A stretch of 64,000 nucleotides of DNA from Foliamicus sp965115835 (GCA_965115835.1 OZ220471.1:1550001-1614000); one strand, 5' to 3'. Positions 38,644 to 47,676 are shown, counted from the stretch's first letter. A program made the numbers and translations. The notes: a model not told the origin generated them from the letters alone.

Positions 38644-38851
38644 GGAGTCAGTCAGGAAATGGCAAGGCGCAAGACCGTTTCGGCGAGACCGGCGGGCCAG
38701 GAACTTGCGGCGCAAAAAACTCTCCTGGGACAGTACTTATGCATATATCTCGATTTGGTGGCAATAATTGGGGCAAGGAAGCCACATATTGGCGAAATCC
38801 GGCTGTGCTATCCCACTGGCTGAATGCCAAATTGTCCTGCGGGACGAACGC

Positions 38852-40162
38852 CTAGTAGCGGTAGCGGTCGGGCTTGAACGGCCCTTCCCGCGGAACGCCG
38901 ATGTACTGCGCCTGTTCCGGAGTGAGGCGGGTAAGCGATGCGCCCAGCTTGGGGAGATGCAGGCGCGCCACTTTCTCGTCAAGCCGTCGCGGCAGCGTGT
39001 ACACGCGGTTTTGGTAGTCCCTGCGGGCGAGCAGTTCGATCTGCGCCAGCACCTGGTTGGTAAAGCTGGCCGACATCACGAAGCTGGGGTGTCCCGTCGC
39101 GCAACTCAGGTTCGCAAGGCGGCCTCCGGCCAGCAGGATCAGCCGCTTGCCATCCGGAAAGACCACATGATCGACCTGCGGCTTGATCTCCTCGAAGCGG
39201 CATCCCCCCAGCGAAGCCACATCGATTTCCACATCGAAATGACCGATGTTGCAAAGGATGGCCTGGTCTTTCATGCGCGCCATGTGCTCGCGAGTGACGA
39301 CCCCCTTGTTGCCGGTGGCGGTGACGAAAATATCCGCCTTCGGGCAGGCCTGATCCATGGTGACCACGCGGTACCCCTCCATGGCCGCCTGCAGGGCGCA
39401 GATCGGATCGATTTCGGTAACCCACACGCGGGCTCCCAGGCCCTTCAGGGACTGCGCGCAGCCCTTGCCTACATCCCCGTAACCGCACACCACGGCAATT
39501 TTGCCGGCCACCATGACATCGGTGGCGCGCTTGATGCCATCCACCAGCGACTCGCGGCACCCGTAAAGATTGTCGAACTTGGACTTGGTGACGGAATCGT
39601 TGACGTTGATTGCCGGGCAACGCAAGGTTCCGGCTTCCTGCATCCGGTACAGCCGGTGGACGCCGGTGGTGGTTTCCTCACTGAGCCCCAGCAGCTTGTC
39701 CGCCAGCTCCGGATATTCTTCATGCACAATCGCTGTCAGGTCGCCGCCATCGTCCAGAAGCAGATTGGGCGTCCATCCTCCCGGACCGGCCAGCGTTCGC
39801 GCGATGCAGCGCAGGTATTCCGCTTCGGTTTCGCCCTTCCAGGCAAAAACAGGCACGCCCCGCCGCGCCATGGCCGCGGCGGCGTGGTCCTGGGTCGAGA
39901 ACCGGTTGCACGAGGACCAGCGCAACTCGGCGCCCAGTTCCATCAGCGTCTCGATCAAGACGGCGGTTTGCACCGTCATATGCAGGCAGCCGGCGACCCG
40001 CGCCGCCGCCAGGGGCTGGCGATCGCCGTATTCCTCGCGCAGCGCCATCAGGCCCGGCATTTCGCTGCGCGCAATCGCGATTTCACGCTCGCCGAAGTCG
40101 GCCAGCGAAACATCCGCCACCTGGTGGTCCTCGTGAAGCCGGGCAACTGCGGTGGGAGACAT
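38852..40162 (-). CDS. ahcY: Adenosylhomocysteinase
   Basis: NAD-dependent hydrolase that clears S-adenosylhomocysteine to adenosine and homocysteine, completing the methyl cycle with MetK. 436 residues. SSCNRFSTQDHAAAA, VNDSVTKSKFDNLYGCR and the Rossmann loop VVCGYGDVGKGCAQSL are canonical, and the C-terminus ends PFKPDRYRY as in the family. Starts one base after the metK stop. The 208 bases beyond it, before ubiD, are locally AT-richer and contain no gene that I can support. Confidence 0.97.
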   Translation of the reverse strand: MSPTAVARLHEDHQVADVSLADFGEREIAIARSEMPGLMALREEYGDRQPLAAARVAGCLHMTVQTAVLIETLMELGAELRWSSCNRFSTQDHAAAAMARRGVPVFAWKGETEAEYLRCIARTLAGPGGWTPNLLLDDGGDLTAIVHEEYPELADKLLGLSEETTTGVHRLYRMQEAGTLRCPAINVNDSVTKSKFDNLYGCRESLVDGIKRATDVMVAGKIAVVCGYGDVGKGCAQSLKGLGARVWVTEIDPICALQAAMEGYRVVTMDQACPKADIFVTATGNKGVVTREHMARMKDQAILCNIGHFDVEIDVASLGGCRFEEIKPQVDHVVFPDGKRLILLAGGRLANLSCATGHPSFVMSASFTNQVLAQIELLARRDYQNRVYTLPRRLDEKVARLHLPKLGASLTRLTPEQAQYIGVPREGPFKPDRYRY

Positions 40163-40163
40163 G

Positions 40164-41363
40164 TCAGGCCACCCTCACGCCCGGCGCATCTTCGGCAAGC
40201 TGCTCCGCGCGGTCCGCAGCTTCCCAGGTGAAGCCGCAATCCTCGCGCCCGAAATGCCCGAACGCCGCCGTGGGGCGGTATATCGGCCGGCGCAGGTCGA
40301 GCAAACGGACAATGCCCTCCACCGAAAGGTCGAAGTGGGCGCGCACCAAGGCCCGCAGGCGCTCGTCGGCCACCGTTCCGGTGCCGAAGGTTTCCACATC
40401 GACCGCGACCGGTTCCGGCCGCCCTATGGCATAGCAGATCTGCGCCTCACAGCGCTCGGCAAGACCGGCGGCAACGATATTCTTTGCCACGTGACGCATT
40501 GCATAGGCAGCGGAGCGGTCCACCTTCGACGGGTCCTTGCCCGAAAAGGCGCCGCCGCCATGGCGCGCCATTCCACCGTAGGTGTCGACAATGATCTTGC
40601 GCCCGGTCAGCCCGCAGTCCGCCTGCGGCCCGCCTTCCACAAACCGGCCGGCAGGATTGACCAGATAACTGACGGGTCCGCGCAGCCATTCCGGCCCCAG
40701 CACCGGCTTGACCAGATGCTCGATAATCGCCTCCCTGAAATCGGGCGGGCACATGCCGCGCGGATAGTCGTCCGGCCACACCTCGGGCGCATGCTGCGTG
40801 GACAGGACCACATCGCAAACCGCAACCGGGCGATAGTCCTCGTAGCGCACCGTAACCTGGGCCTTGCCGTCCGGTCGCAGCCAGGGCAGCACGCCGGATT
40901 GCCGCAATTCAGCGTGCCGGCGCATCAATCGATGGGCCAGATCGATGGGCGCCGGCATCAAGGAAGCGGTGTCCTTGCAGGCGTAACCGAACATCATGCC
41001 CTGATCGCCCGCGCCCAGGGGCTTGCCTTCCCCCGCATTGACTCCCCGGCGGATATCCGGCGACTGCTTGCCTATGGCGTTGAGCACACCGCAGGTGGAG
41101 CCGTCGAAACCCAGGTCCGAACTGTTGTACCCCAAGTCGATGACCAGACGCCGCACCAGCGACTCCAGATCGACCCAGGTAGAGGTGGAGATTTCACCGG
41201 CCACCAGCACAAAACCAGTCTTTATCAACACCTCTGCGGCAACGCGCGCATCTTCGTCCCGGGCAAGTATGGCGTCCAGAACAGCGTCCGCAATCTGGTC
41301 CGCCATCTTGTCGGGATGGCCGCTGGAGACCGATTCGGACGTAAAATGGGAGGTCTTGGGCAT
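40164..41363 (-). CDS. metK: S-adenosylmethionine synthetase
   Basis: Makes S-adenosylmethionine from methionine and ATP. 399 residues. SESVSSGHPDKMADQIADAV, GAGDQGMMFGYA, GGAFSGKDPSKVDRSAAY and the C-terminal FGHFGRED are the family signatures. First gene of the long minus-strand block, with a perfect TATAAT box 31 bases upstream. Confidence 0.97.
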   Translation of the reverse strand: MPKTSHFTSESVSSGHPDKMADQIADAVLDAILARDEDARVAAEVLIKTGFVLVAGEISTSTWVDLESLVRRLVIDLGYNSSDLGFDGSTCGVLNAIGKQSPDIRRGVNAGEGKPLGAGDQGMMFGYACKDTASLMPAPIDLAHRLMRRHAELRQSGVLPWLRPDGKAQVTVRYEDYRPVAVCDVVLSTQHAPEVWPDDYPRGMCPPDFREAIIEHLVKPVLGPEWLRGPVSYLVNPAGRFVEGGPQADCGLTGRKIIVDTYGGMARHGGGAFSGKDPSKVDRSAAYAMRHVAKNIVAAGLAERCEAQICYAIGRPEPVAVDVETFGTGTVADERLRALVRAHFDLSVEGIVRLLDLRRPIYRPTAAFGHFGREDCGFTWEAADRAEQLAEDAPGVRVA

Positions 41364-41393
41364 ACGGGGGCGCCGGACTTGAGGCGGCGGCTC

Positions 41394-41399
41394 ATTATA
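41394..41399 (-). promoter_or_regulatory. -10 box for metK
   Basis: TATAAT on the minus strand, 30 bases before the metK ATG, in the gap after rsmI. No matching -35 box is clear at 17 bases. The implied leader is only about 24 bases, too short for a SAM riboswitch. Confidence 0.5.
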
Positions 41400-41434
41400 C
41401 GCACCGGGCGACTGCGGCCCGTGTGCGAGGTAGT

Positions 41435-42310
41435 CTATTGCGGCCGCGCGAGTTCCAGCGCGCGGCGATAGGCAGCCCGCCGGGAAACCCCCGTGAGCGC
41501 AGCGCCCAGGCGCGCCGCCTGTCGCGTGGGCAGTTCCTCGAGCAGGGCGCCGAGAACCGCATCCAGCCCCGCCTCGTCCTGGTCCGGGCTGCTGCTGCCG
41601 CTCACCACAAGGGTGAACTCACCTTTGGCGACAATCGTTCCCGATGCCGTCTGCCGGCACAATTCGTCGAGCGTTTCGCCGTACACACTCTCGTGGAGCT
41701 TGGTCAGTTCGCGAACCAGGATCGCCTTGCGCCCGGAGCCCAGGACATCGCGGAGGTCCTCCAGCGCCGCCGCCAGCCGGTGTACGCCTTCGTAGAAGAC
41801 CAGAGTCTCCGGCGCCGACTCGAGCTGCTCCAGACGCGCCCGCCGCGCCGCCCGCCGCGCCGGCAGGAAACCCTCGAAACGAAACCGGTCGGCCGTGAAG
41901 CCGGCAATGGACAAGGCGGCAACGGCGGCACAGGGCCCCGGAAGCGGAGTCACCCGGATTCCCGAACTCCGGGCTTCGCCAACCAGCCGCATTCCCGGAT
42001 CGCTGATCCCCGGCGTGCCGGCGTCGCAGAGCAGGATCAGGTCCTCGCCGTTGCGCATTGCGCGCAACAGTCCCGCGATTCGCGAGCGCTCGTTGTGGGC
42101 ATGCAATGACACCACGCTGGCGCGCGCACCCACGCTCTGCAAGAGCTGTGCAGCGCGGCGCGTATCTTCCGCAGCCACCCTGTCGGCCCGGCGCAAGGCG
42201 GACTTCAGCCGCATGCTAATATCGCCGAGGTTGCCAATTGGAGTGGCGGCGACGATCAAGGCCCCCGCTCTGGTTGGCGCCTGACTTTCCGCCGACTTTC
42301 CACTCGCCAT
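41435..42310 (-). CDS. rsmI: 16S rRNA (cytidine-1402 2'-O)-methyltransferase RsmI
   Basis: Tetrapyrrole-methylase-fold enzyme that 2'-O-methylates C1402 of 16S rRNA. 291 residues. Family blocks are VAATPIGNLGDIS, VAAEDTRR, CDAGTPGISDPG and PLPGPCAAVAAL. A good ribosome-binding site (GAGGAG) lies seven to eight bases before ATG 42310. That start abuts, base to base, the start codon of the divergent lpoA gene, so both regulatory regions lie inside coding sequence. Confidence 0.95.
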   Translation of the reverse strand: MASGKSAESQAPTRAGALIVAATPIGNLGDISMRLKSALRRADRVAAEDTRRAAQLLQSVGARASVVSLHAHNERSRIAGLLRAMRNGEDLILLCDAGTPGISDPGMRLVGEARSSGIRVTPLPGPCAAVAALSIAGFTADRFRFEGFLPARRAARRARLEQLESAPETLVFYEGVHRLAAALEDLRDVLGSGRKAILVRELTKLHESVYGETLDELCRQTASGTIVAKGEFTLVVSGSSSPDQDEAGLDAVLGALLEELPTRQAARLGAALTGVSRRAAYRRALELARPQ

Positions 42311-44227
42311 ATGATTATCTCCTCGCCCGCCCGGCGGCGCGCCAACAGGCGCTCTGCGAGAGGTCCGGCGGCGCCTTGCGTCTGGACCGCGGCGCTCGCA
42401 AGCCTGACGATCGTTGTTCTGGCGGGCTGCACGGTCCCCGGCCGCCCGGGGGCGTCCACTGAAGAACTGGCCGCCCTCGGGGAACAGGCGCTGGCGCTTT
42501 CACGAACCGGAGACCACAACGCCGCGCGCAGAGTTTACCTTTCGATGGCCCGCCGGGCGGCGAGCGACGACCGCATCCGTTATCGGATCCTTGCGGCTCG
42601 CGAAGCGGGGCGGGACGGCCGGCGACGGCGGGCGCTGGATGAGTTGCAGGCCATCGAACCCCCGCCTCGCTGGCTGGGCCTGTGGTCTCTTGCCGCAGCC
42701 GACAGCGAGCGCATGCTGCGAGGGGCGCAGGCGGCGTATGACCGACTGGCCGGCATCGATGCCGGCGCTTTCCCGGAGATTGCCGGCGAGCTGCTTCGCA
42801 CCCGCTCCGAACTGCTTTTCACACTCGGAAAGCCAGCCCGGGCCCTGGGCGAACTGACGCGGCCCGGGGCGGAAGGCTTCACGGCCAGCTTTATCTGGTC
42901 GTTGCTGCGCGAGCACCGGGCTCGACTCTCGACGGCCGGCGCCGCCGGAGTCCCGCTGGGCTGGATAGAACTTGCCCTGCTCGCAGACCGGCTTTCCAGG
43001 GACCCCACGGAGGCCGGCGCCGCCCTTGACGACTGGAGTGACCGCTTCCCCGGACATCCAGCGGCCGCCCTGCTGGCGGACACGGTCACGCCGGAAGTCT
43101 GCGGCGCGGCCCGTGCGCCTGCCCGTCTCGCGATGCTGTTGCCCGGATCGCAGAGGTACGAAACCGCGCTGCGGTCGCTGCGGGACGGATTCCTGACGGC
43201 GCGGTATGCCCTGATGTCAAGCTGCAGCGCACCCGAAATCGTTTTCTACGAGGTTACCGGCATCGGCGAGGCCGCCTCGCAATGGGCCCGCGCAGCTGCC
43301 GGGAACGCCGACTTCATCGTCGGCCCGCTGCTGCCCGAATCGGTGGAGAATGTCGCGGCGGTGGCGGGCGGATTGCCTACCTTGGCGCTGAACCGCCTGC
43401 GCGGCCGGGCGCCGCCGGCCAATTTCCGGGAGTTTGCGCTTGCCCCGGAGCACGAAGCGCGTCAGGCGGCGCATCAAGCGCTTGAGCGAGGCTTGCGCCG
43501 CGCGTTGATCCTGCATCCGGGAACCGCCCGGGGGCGGCGCATCTACCGCAGTTTCCTGAAGGCGTACCAGGCTGGCGGCGGCCGGCTTGTGGCGCGGGAG
43601 CAGTACAGCCTGACCGCCGTGGACTATTCGGAACCAATCGGGCGCCTGCTCAAGACCGGCGCCAGCAACCGGCGCGCCCGGAACCTCCAGGCAAGGCTGG
43701 GGCAAAACCTGAGCTTTCAGCCTCGCCGGCGCCGGGATGCGGATCTGGTGTTTGTTGTGGCGCGTGCGCCACAGGGCCAGTTGCTGGTCCCCCAATTGCG
43801 CTACAACTACTCTGGAGATCTGCCGATATTCGCAAACCGGAACATCTTCGACCGGGAGCATCCGGACAATCAGGACCTCGACGGGGTGGAAATACCCGCC
43901 CTCCCCATGCTGGCGCGCCAGCATGTGCAGGTGTCGCACGGTCAGATCAACGAAGAGTTGCTCTCGGCAGCGGACCTCAACGTGGCCCTGTTTGCAATGG
44001 GCTACGACAGTTTCAAGCTGGCGCTGGCCCTGTATGACGGATCCGGGGTTCTGGCAGGCGAAATTCATGGCCTGACAGGGACCATTTATCGTTCTCCGGG
44101 CGGAAGCCTGGAAAGGAAATTGGCATGGACGCAAATCGTGGACGGGAAGCTGACGGTCGTTCCGGCAGCGCCGCAACCCTCTCAAGACCGCAGCAAAACA
44201 CATCCGCAGGACAGGCAGCCGAACTGA
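42311..44227 (+). CDS. lpoA: LppC/LpoA-family outer-membrane lipoprotein
   Basis: Lipoprotein activator of the peptidoglycan synthase PBP1A, anchored in the outer membrane. 638 residues. A basic N-terminus and hydrophobic segment end at the lipobox VLAGC (Cys40). A TPR-like N-terminal half (about 50-245) is followed by a periplasmic-binding-protein-like half, with LAMLLPGSQRYETALRSLRDGF and FIVGPLLPESVENVA. ATG 42311 directly abuts the rsmI start and lacks a ribosome-binding site of its own. Its 3' end overlaps yraN by 103 bases, in the order lpoA-yraN-diaA seen in E. coli. Confidence 0.9.
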   Translation: MIISSPARRRANRRSARGPAAPCVWTAALASLTIVVLAGCTVPGRPGASTEELAALGEQALALSRTGDHNAARRVYLSMARRAASDDRIRYRILAAREAGRDGRRRRALDELQAIEPPPRWLGLWSLAAADSERMLRGAQAAYDRLAGIDAGAFPEIAGELLRTRSELLFTLGKPARALGELTRPGAEGFTASFIWSLLREHRARLSTAGAAGVPLGWIELALLADRLSRDPTEAGAALDDWSDRFPGHPAAALLADTVTPEVCGAARAPARLAMLLPGSQRYETALRSLRDGFLTARYALMSSCSAPEIVFYEVTGIGEAASQWARAAAGNADFIVGPLLPESVENVAAVAGGLPTLALNRLRGRAPPANFREFALAPEHEARQAAHQALERGLRRALILHPGTARGRRIYRSFLKAYQAGGGRLVAREQYSLTAVDYSEPIGRLLKTGASNRRARNLQARLGQNLSFQPRRRRDADLVFVVARAPQGQLLVPQLRYNYSGDLPIFANRNIFDREHPDNQDLDGVEIPALPMLARQHVQVSHGQINEELLSAADLNVALFAMGYDSFKLALALYDGSGVLAGEIHGLTGTIYRSPGGSLERKLAWTQIVDGKLTVVPAAPQPSQDRSKTHPQDRQPN

Positions 44228-44559
44228 AGGCGCAACAGTACCTGCGGGCGCGAGGCCTCGAGTTTCTGACAGCCAACTATCGCTGCCGCTACGGCGAGTT
44301 GGATCTGGTCATGCGTGACGGCGCCTGTCTGGTCTTTGTGGAGGTGCGGTCGCGCCGCAGCGCGCACTCTGGTACGCCCGAGGCGTCGCTTACCGCGCGG
44401 AAAGTCCGCCGCCTGAAGCGCGCGGCGCGATGCTTCATGCGCGATCACCCCAATTTTGGCGGTATGATGCTCCGCTTTGATGTCGTGGGCATACTCACCT
44501 GCGGCCCGCAAGCGCAAATCCGCTGGATTCCCGACGCCCTGCAATTTGATGGACGCTGA
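44125..44559 (+). CDS. yraN: YraN-family (UPF0102) nuclease-like protein
   Basis: Small protein with a restriction-nuclease-like fold, conserved beside lpoA and diaA; activity not established. 144 residues. The core AGQAAELKAQQYLRARGLEF starts at residue 28. The catalytic-type residues appear in YGELDLVMRDG and LVFVEVRSR. ATG 44125 has AAGGA at 44113-44117, so the 103-base overlap with lpoA seems real rather than a mis-call. It adds a Ser/Gly-rich N-terminal extension not seen in most relatives. Confidence 0.88.
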   Translation: MDANRGREADGRSGSAATLSRPQQNTSAGQAAELKAQQYLRARGLEFLTANYRCRYGELDLVMRDGACLVFVEVRSRRSAHSGTPEASLTARKVRRLKRAARCFMRDHPNFGGMMLRFDVVGILTCGPQAQIRWIPDALQFDGR

Positions 44560-45127
44560 CCGAGTCACATCCGAATTCGCCGAGAACCTCAAGGCCAACC
44601 AGCGCGCCGCAGGCGTTCTGGCCAGTCCGATAGCCGAGGCGGCACAGATGATCATCGCCAGCCTCAGGGCCGGAGGCAAGGTCCTGAGTTGCGGCAACGG
44701 CGGGTCGGCGGCGGACGCACAGCACTTCGCTTCCGAGTTGCTGAACCGCTTCGAGACCGAGCGAGCCAGTCTGGCGGCCGTGGCGCTGACCACCGACGCC
44801 TCCACCCTCACTTCCATCGCCAACGACCGGGAGTACCGCGAGGTGTTTTCCCGGCAGGTAAGCGGACTGGGCAAACCGGGAGACATCCTGCTGGCGATCA
44901 GCACCTCCGGCGCATCGCCGAACGTGAAGGCGGCCGTGGACGCGGCCCACCGCGCCGGCATGCGGATCGTGGCGCTTACCGGCGGCGACGGCGGCGTGGT
45001 GGCGGAGGCGCTCGGGAAAGGCGATCTGGAACTGCGGGCGCCGCATTCCCGAACCGCCCGCATCCAGGAGATTCACCTGCTCACCATCCATTGCCTTTGC
45101 AGGCTGCTCGACGACGCGCTTACTTGA
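44549..45127 (+). CDS. diaA: SIS-domain protein, DiaA/GmhA family
   Basis: Phosphosugar-isomerase-fold protein. 192 residues from ATG 44549, inside the yraN 3' end. The SIS core is CGNGGSAADAQHFASELLNR, then TSIANDREYREVFSRQ and LLAISTSGASPNV. By context (lpoA-yraN-diaA) it is the DnaA-binding initiation regulator DiaA. By sequence alone it could also be sedoheptulose-7-phosphate isomerase GmhA. The stop overlaps the convergent sspB by eight bases. Confidence 0.85.
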   Translation: MDADRVTSEFAENLKANQRAAGVLASPIAEAAQMIIASLRAGGKVLSCGNGGSAADAQHFASELLNRFETERASLAAVALTTDASTLTSIANDREYREVFSRQVSGLGKPGDILLAISTSGASPNVKAAVDAAHRAGMRIVALTGGDGGVVAEALGKGDLELRAPHSRTARIQEIHLLTIHCLCRLLDDALT

Positions 45128-45521
45128 CCAGTCGCAACCTGGACGAGCCGCGCGGACGAGGGGGCGGCGGCTGGCCACCGGACCGTTCAAGCGAGGCCGC
45201 CAACCGATCGGTGAGGACAACGCCCTCGCCGGTCTCGCGCGAAAAGATGCACAGCACCGCGTCCATCGGTACGGAAACAAACTGCGCCACTCCGCCGAAA
45301 CGGGCATCGAAACTCAAGACTCCCTTGCCGATTTGCAGGTTGCGGGTCGCCTGACAGCCGATGTTCAGCACGAGGCGTCCGTCCTTGACCCGGTCCCCCG
45401 GCGCCTGGACATCCTCGCGGTCCGCCTGCACCACCACCTGCGGCGTATCGCCTCGATCGGTCATCCATTGGTGCGCGGCCCGCAAGAGGCAGGAGCGAAG
45501 CGACAAGTTTCCCGGGTCCAT
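45120..45521 (-). CDS. sspB: ClpXP protease specificity-enhancing factor SspB
   Basis: Adaptor that delivers ssrA-tagged proteins to ClpXP. 133 residues. The substrate-binding domain shows VLNIGCQATRNLQIG, FDARFGGVAQFVSVPMDAV and IFSRETGEG. A flexible Pro/Arg-rich linker leads to the C-terminal RLRLVK, matching the short ClpX-docking tail. Follows sspA by 34 bases. Convergent with, and overlapping, diaA. Confidence 0.92.
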   Translation of the reverse strand: MDPGNLSLRSCLLRAAHQWMTDRGDTPQVVVQADREDVQAPGDRVKDGRLVLNIGCQATRNLQIGKGVLSFDARFGGVAQFVSVPMDAVLCIFSRETGEGVVLTDRLAASLERSGGQPPPPRPRGSSRLRLVK

Positions 45522-45555
45522 CGCAATCGCCGACCGTCAACCGGAACACCAATGT

Positions 45556-46155
45556 TCAGGCAGCCGCATGGCGCATGTCGCGCTCCAGTTCGGACAGGCT
45601 TTCCTCGAACGACGGGCGGCGAAAGATACGCCGCATGTACCCGAACAGGGCCTCGGCGCGGGGGCCCGGGTCAATCCCGTAGCTGTGCAACCGCCAGAGC
45701 AGGGGCGCCAGGCTGCAATCCACAAGGGAAAACTCGTCTCCCAAAAAAAATCCTGTGGATTCCACTGCTTCCGAGGACTCTATCATCGCTTCGCGCAGCT
45801 GTCTCCGGTCGCTCTCCTCCCCCCCTCCGGAGCCCAGCCTTGCCGCAAGTTCATAGAGATCGTGCTCGATGCGGTGCAGGGCCAGCCGGAAATGCGCCCG
45901 GCGCTTGGGGTCGACGGGCATCAGGGGCGGTTGCGGGAAACGTTCATCCAGGTAATTCATGACGATTCGGGAGTTGTATACCGCCAGTTCGCGATCCACC
46001 AGCGTAGGCAGGGTGTTGTAGGGATTCAGCAGTTGTATGTCGGGCGGCAGGTTGCCGTCGCGAACCTGAACGATCCGCACACCGATGTTCTTCTCCGCTA
46101 CCACTATTCGAACCCGGTGACTGTGCAAATTGGTCGGACTGGAGTACAGGATCAT
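45556..46155 (-). CDS. sspA: Stringent starvation protein A
   Basis: Glutathione-S-transferase-fold protein that binds RNA polymerase during starvation or stationary phase. 199 residues. The thioredoxin-like domain begins MILYSSPTNLHSHRVRIV, and YNTLPTLVDRELAVYNSRIV is the conserved GST-type loop. The helical C-terminal half includes FFLGDEFSLVDCSLAPLLWR. A TATAAT box lies only seven bases before ATG, so the mRNA may be nearly leaderless. Pair with sspB, detached from rplM-rpsI. Confidence 0.94.
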   Translation of the reverse strand: MILYSSPTNLHSHRVRIVVAEKNIGVRIVQVRDGNLPPDIQLLNPYNTLPTLVDRELAVYNSRIVMNYLDERFPQPPLMPVDPKRRAHFRLALHRIEHDLYELAARLGSGGGEESDRRQLREAMIESSEAVESTGFFLGDEFSLVDCSLAPLLWRLHSYGIDPGPRAEALFGYMRRIFRRPSFEESLSELERDMRHAAA

Positions 46156-46162
46156 GGAGCGG

Positions 46163-46168
46163 ATTATA
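46163..46168 (-). promoter_or_regulatory. -10 box immediately before sspA
   Basis: TATAAT on the minus strand, overlapping the last codons of murA and ending seven bases before the sspA ATG. If used, transcription would begin at or next to the start codon. Confidence 0.4.
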
Positions 46169-47417
46169 TGCGCCGGATTTCCGCCCCCAGTCCGCTGAGT
46201 TTCTCCTCGATTCGCTCATATCCGCGATCCATGTGGTAAACCCTGTGGATCACGGTTTCGCCCTCCGCAACCAGCGCGGCGAGCACAAGGCAGGCGGATG
46301 CCCGCAGGTCCGTGGCCATGACCGGCGCGCCCTGCAGCCGGCGCACGCCGTGAATCAGCACCTCGCGCCCCAGCATCTCGATGTCGGCGCCCATGCGTTT
46401 CAGTTCAGCCACATGCATGAAACGCTGTTCGAACACACTCTCCCGAACCAGTGCGTGCCCGGTTGCGATCGCATTGAGCGCCGTGAATTGCGCCTGCATG
46501 TCGGTGGGAAACCCGGGCCAGGGCGCGGTAACCACATTGACCGACTTCGGCCTGCGCCCGCCCATGTCCAGTTCCACGAAGCCCGCCCCCGCACGAACCC
46601 CGGCGCCCGCGTTTCGCAGCGCCGCCACCACTTCGCCAAGCGCCAGTTCGCCGCCGAAGCGGGCCACCACCCGTCCGCCGCTCATTGCCCCGGCCACAAG
46701 GTAGGTGCCGGCCTCGATGCGGTCCGGCATGATCTCCCGCTCCGCGCCGTGCAGCCGCTTCACGCCGCGAACCGTTATCCTTGATCCGCCGGCGCCGGAA
46801 ACCCGCGCGCCCATGGCGTTGAGGCAGTCGGCCAGATCGCGCACCTCCGGCTCCCGCGCGGCGTTCTCTATGACGGTTTCGCCGTCCGCCAGGGCCGCAG
46901 CCATCATGATGTTCTCCGTGCCCGTGACCGTAGGCAGCGGCAGGTCGATGCGCGCGCCGCGCAGCCCGTTGCTGCGCGCGGAGATATACCCTCCGCGGAT
47001 TTCCACCTCGGCGCCCATGTGGCGCAAGGCATCGACATGCATGTCGATGGGCCGCGCGCCGATGGCGCACCCCCCCGGCAGGGAAACATCGGCGTGGCCG
47101 AAGCGTCCCAGCAAGGGACCCAGCACCAGAAGCGAGGCCCGCATGGTGCGGACCAGCTCGTACGGCGCGGAAAAGGAATCGGGTTCGGTCAGGGAAACGC
47201 AGATCCTGCCCGGCGCCGAGCCGCTTAGCTCGGCGCCCAGCACCTTCAACAGATGAAGCATGGTGTGCACATCGCGCAGATCGGGCAGATTGCGCAGCCG
47301 GAGCGGGTCGGCGCTGAGGATCGAGGCCGCCAGGATAGGCAGAGCGGCGTTCTTCGCGCCGGAAACAACCACCTCGCCATCCAGCGGCCTGCCGCCGGAA
47401 ACGGCGAATTTATCCAC
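46164..47417 (-). CDS. murA: UDP-N-acetylglucosamine 1-carboxyvinyltransferase MurA
   Basis: First committed step of peptidoglycan synthesis. 417 residues. SGAKNAALPILAASIL opens the first domain. Catalytic Cys117 is in SLPGGCAIGARPIDMH; Cys here predicts fosfomycin sensitivity at the enzyme level. GTENIMMAAALADG and GFPTDMQAQFTALNAIA are further hallmarks. Its start overlaps the 3' end of ibaG, as in the conserved ibaG-murA pair. Confidence 0.97.
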   Translation of the reverse strand: MDKFAVSGGRPLDGEVVVSGAKNAALPILAASILSADPLRLRNLPDLRDVHTMLHLLKVLGAELSGSAPGRICVSLTEPDSFSAPYELVRTMRASLLVLGPLLGRFGHADVSLPGGCAIGARPIDMHVDALRHMGAEVEIRGGYISARSNGLRGARIDLPLPTVTGTENIMMAAALADGETVIENAAREPEVRDLADCLNAMGARVSGAGGSRITVRGVKRLHGAEREIMPDRIEAGTYLVAGAMSGGRVVARFGGELALGEVVAALRNAGAGVRAGAGFVELDMGGRRPKSVNVVTAPWPGFPTDMQAQFTALNAIATGHALVRESVFEQRFMHVAELKRMGADIEMLGREVLIHGVRRLQGAPVMATDLRASACLVLAALVAEGETVIHRVYHMDRGYERIEEKLSGLGAEIRRI

Positions 47418-47676
47418 GCGGGGACCCTTCGCCAGCCGCGCTCAGCCGCGACCACTCTTGTGGCGTATGGGCGCGGATCGACAAGGCGTGAATATCCCCG
47501 CCCATGCGCGCGCCCAGCGCTTCGTACACCAGGCGATGGCGCCCAAGATGGGAAAGACCCTCGAAGGCGGCGCTCACGACCCGGGCCTGAAAGTGCGTGT
47601 TATCCTCGCTTTCGACAGCAACTTCGCAGCCGGGCAGATGCGCGGCAATCAGTGCGGAAATTTCCCCCGGTGTCAT
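47410..47676 (-). CDS. ibaG: BolA-family protein IbaG
   Basis: Small BolA-type protein that works with monothiol glutaredoxins in iron-sulfur handling. 88 residues. The class-II KH-like fold shows VESEDNTHFQARVVSAAFEGLS, then RHRLVYEALG with the conserved His, and IHALSIRAHTPQEW at the end. The order ibaG-murA on one strand and yrbG-kds-lpt on the other matches E. coli, with the mla genes missing from between. Confidence 0.9.
   Translation of the reverse strand: MTPGEISALIAAHLPGCEVAVESEDNTHFQARVVSAAFEGLSHLGRHRLVYEALGARMGGDIHALSIRAHTPQEWSRLSAAGEGSPRG

Noticed and set aside
35713..38823. 1036-codon open frame antisense to glmM and ubiD
   Set aside because: Shadow frame across two well-supported genes and their junction.
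38644..38851. Small gene in the AT-richer gap between ahcY and ubiD
   Set aside because: Short frames exist but none has protein-like composition together with a start signal, apart from the possible ubiD extension from TTG 38715.
41364..41434. SAM or SAH riboswitch before metK/ahcY
   Set aside because: The leader implied by the TATAAT box is about 24 bases and ahcY begins one base after metK, leaving no room for an aptamer.
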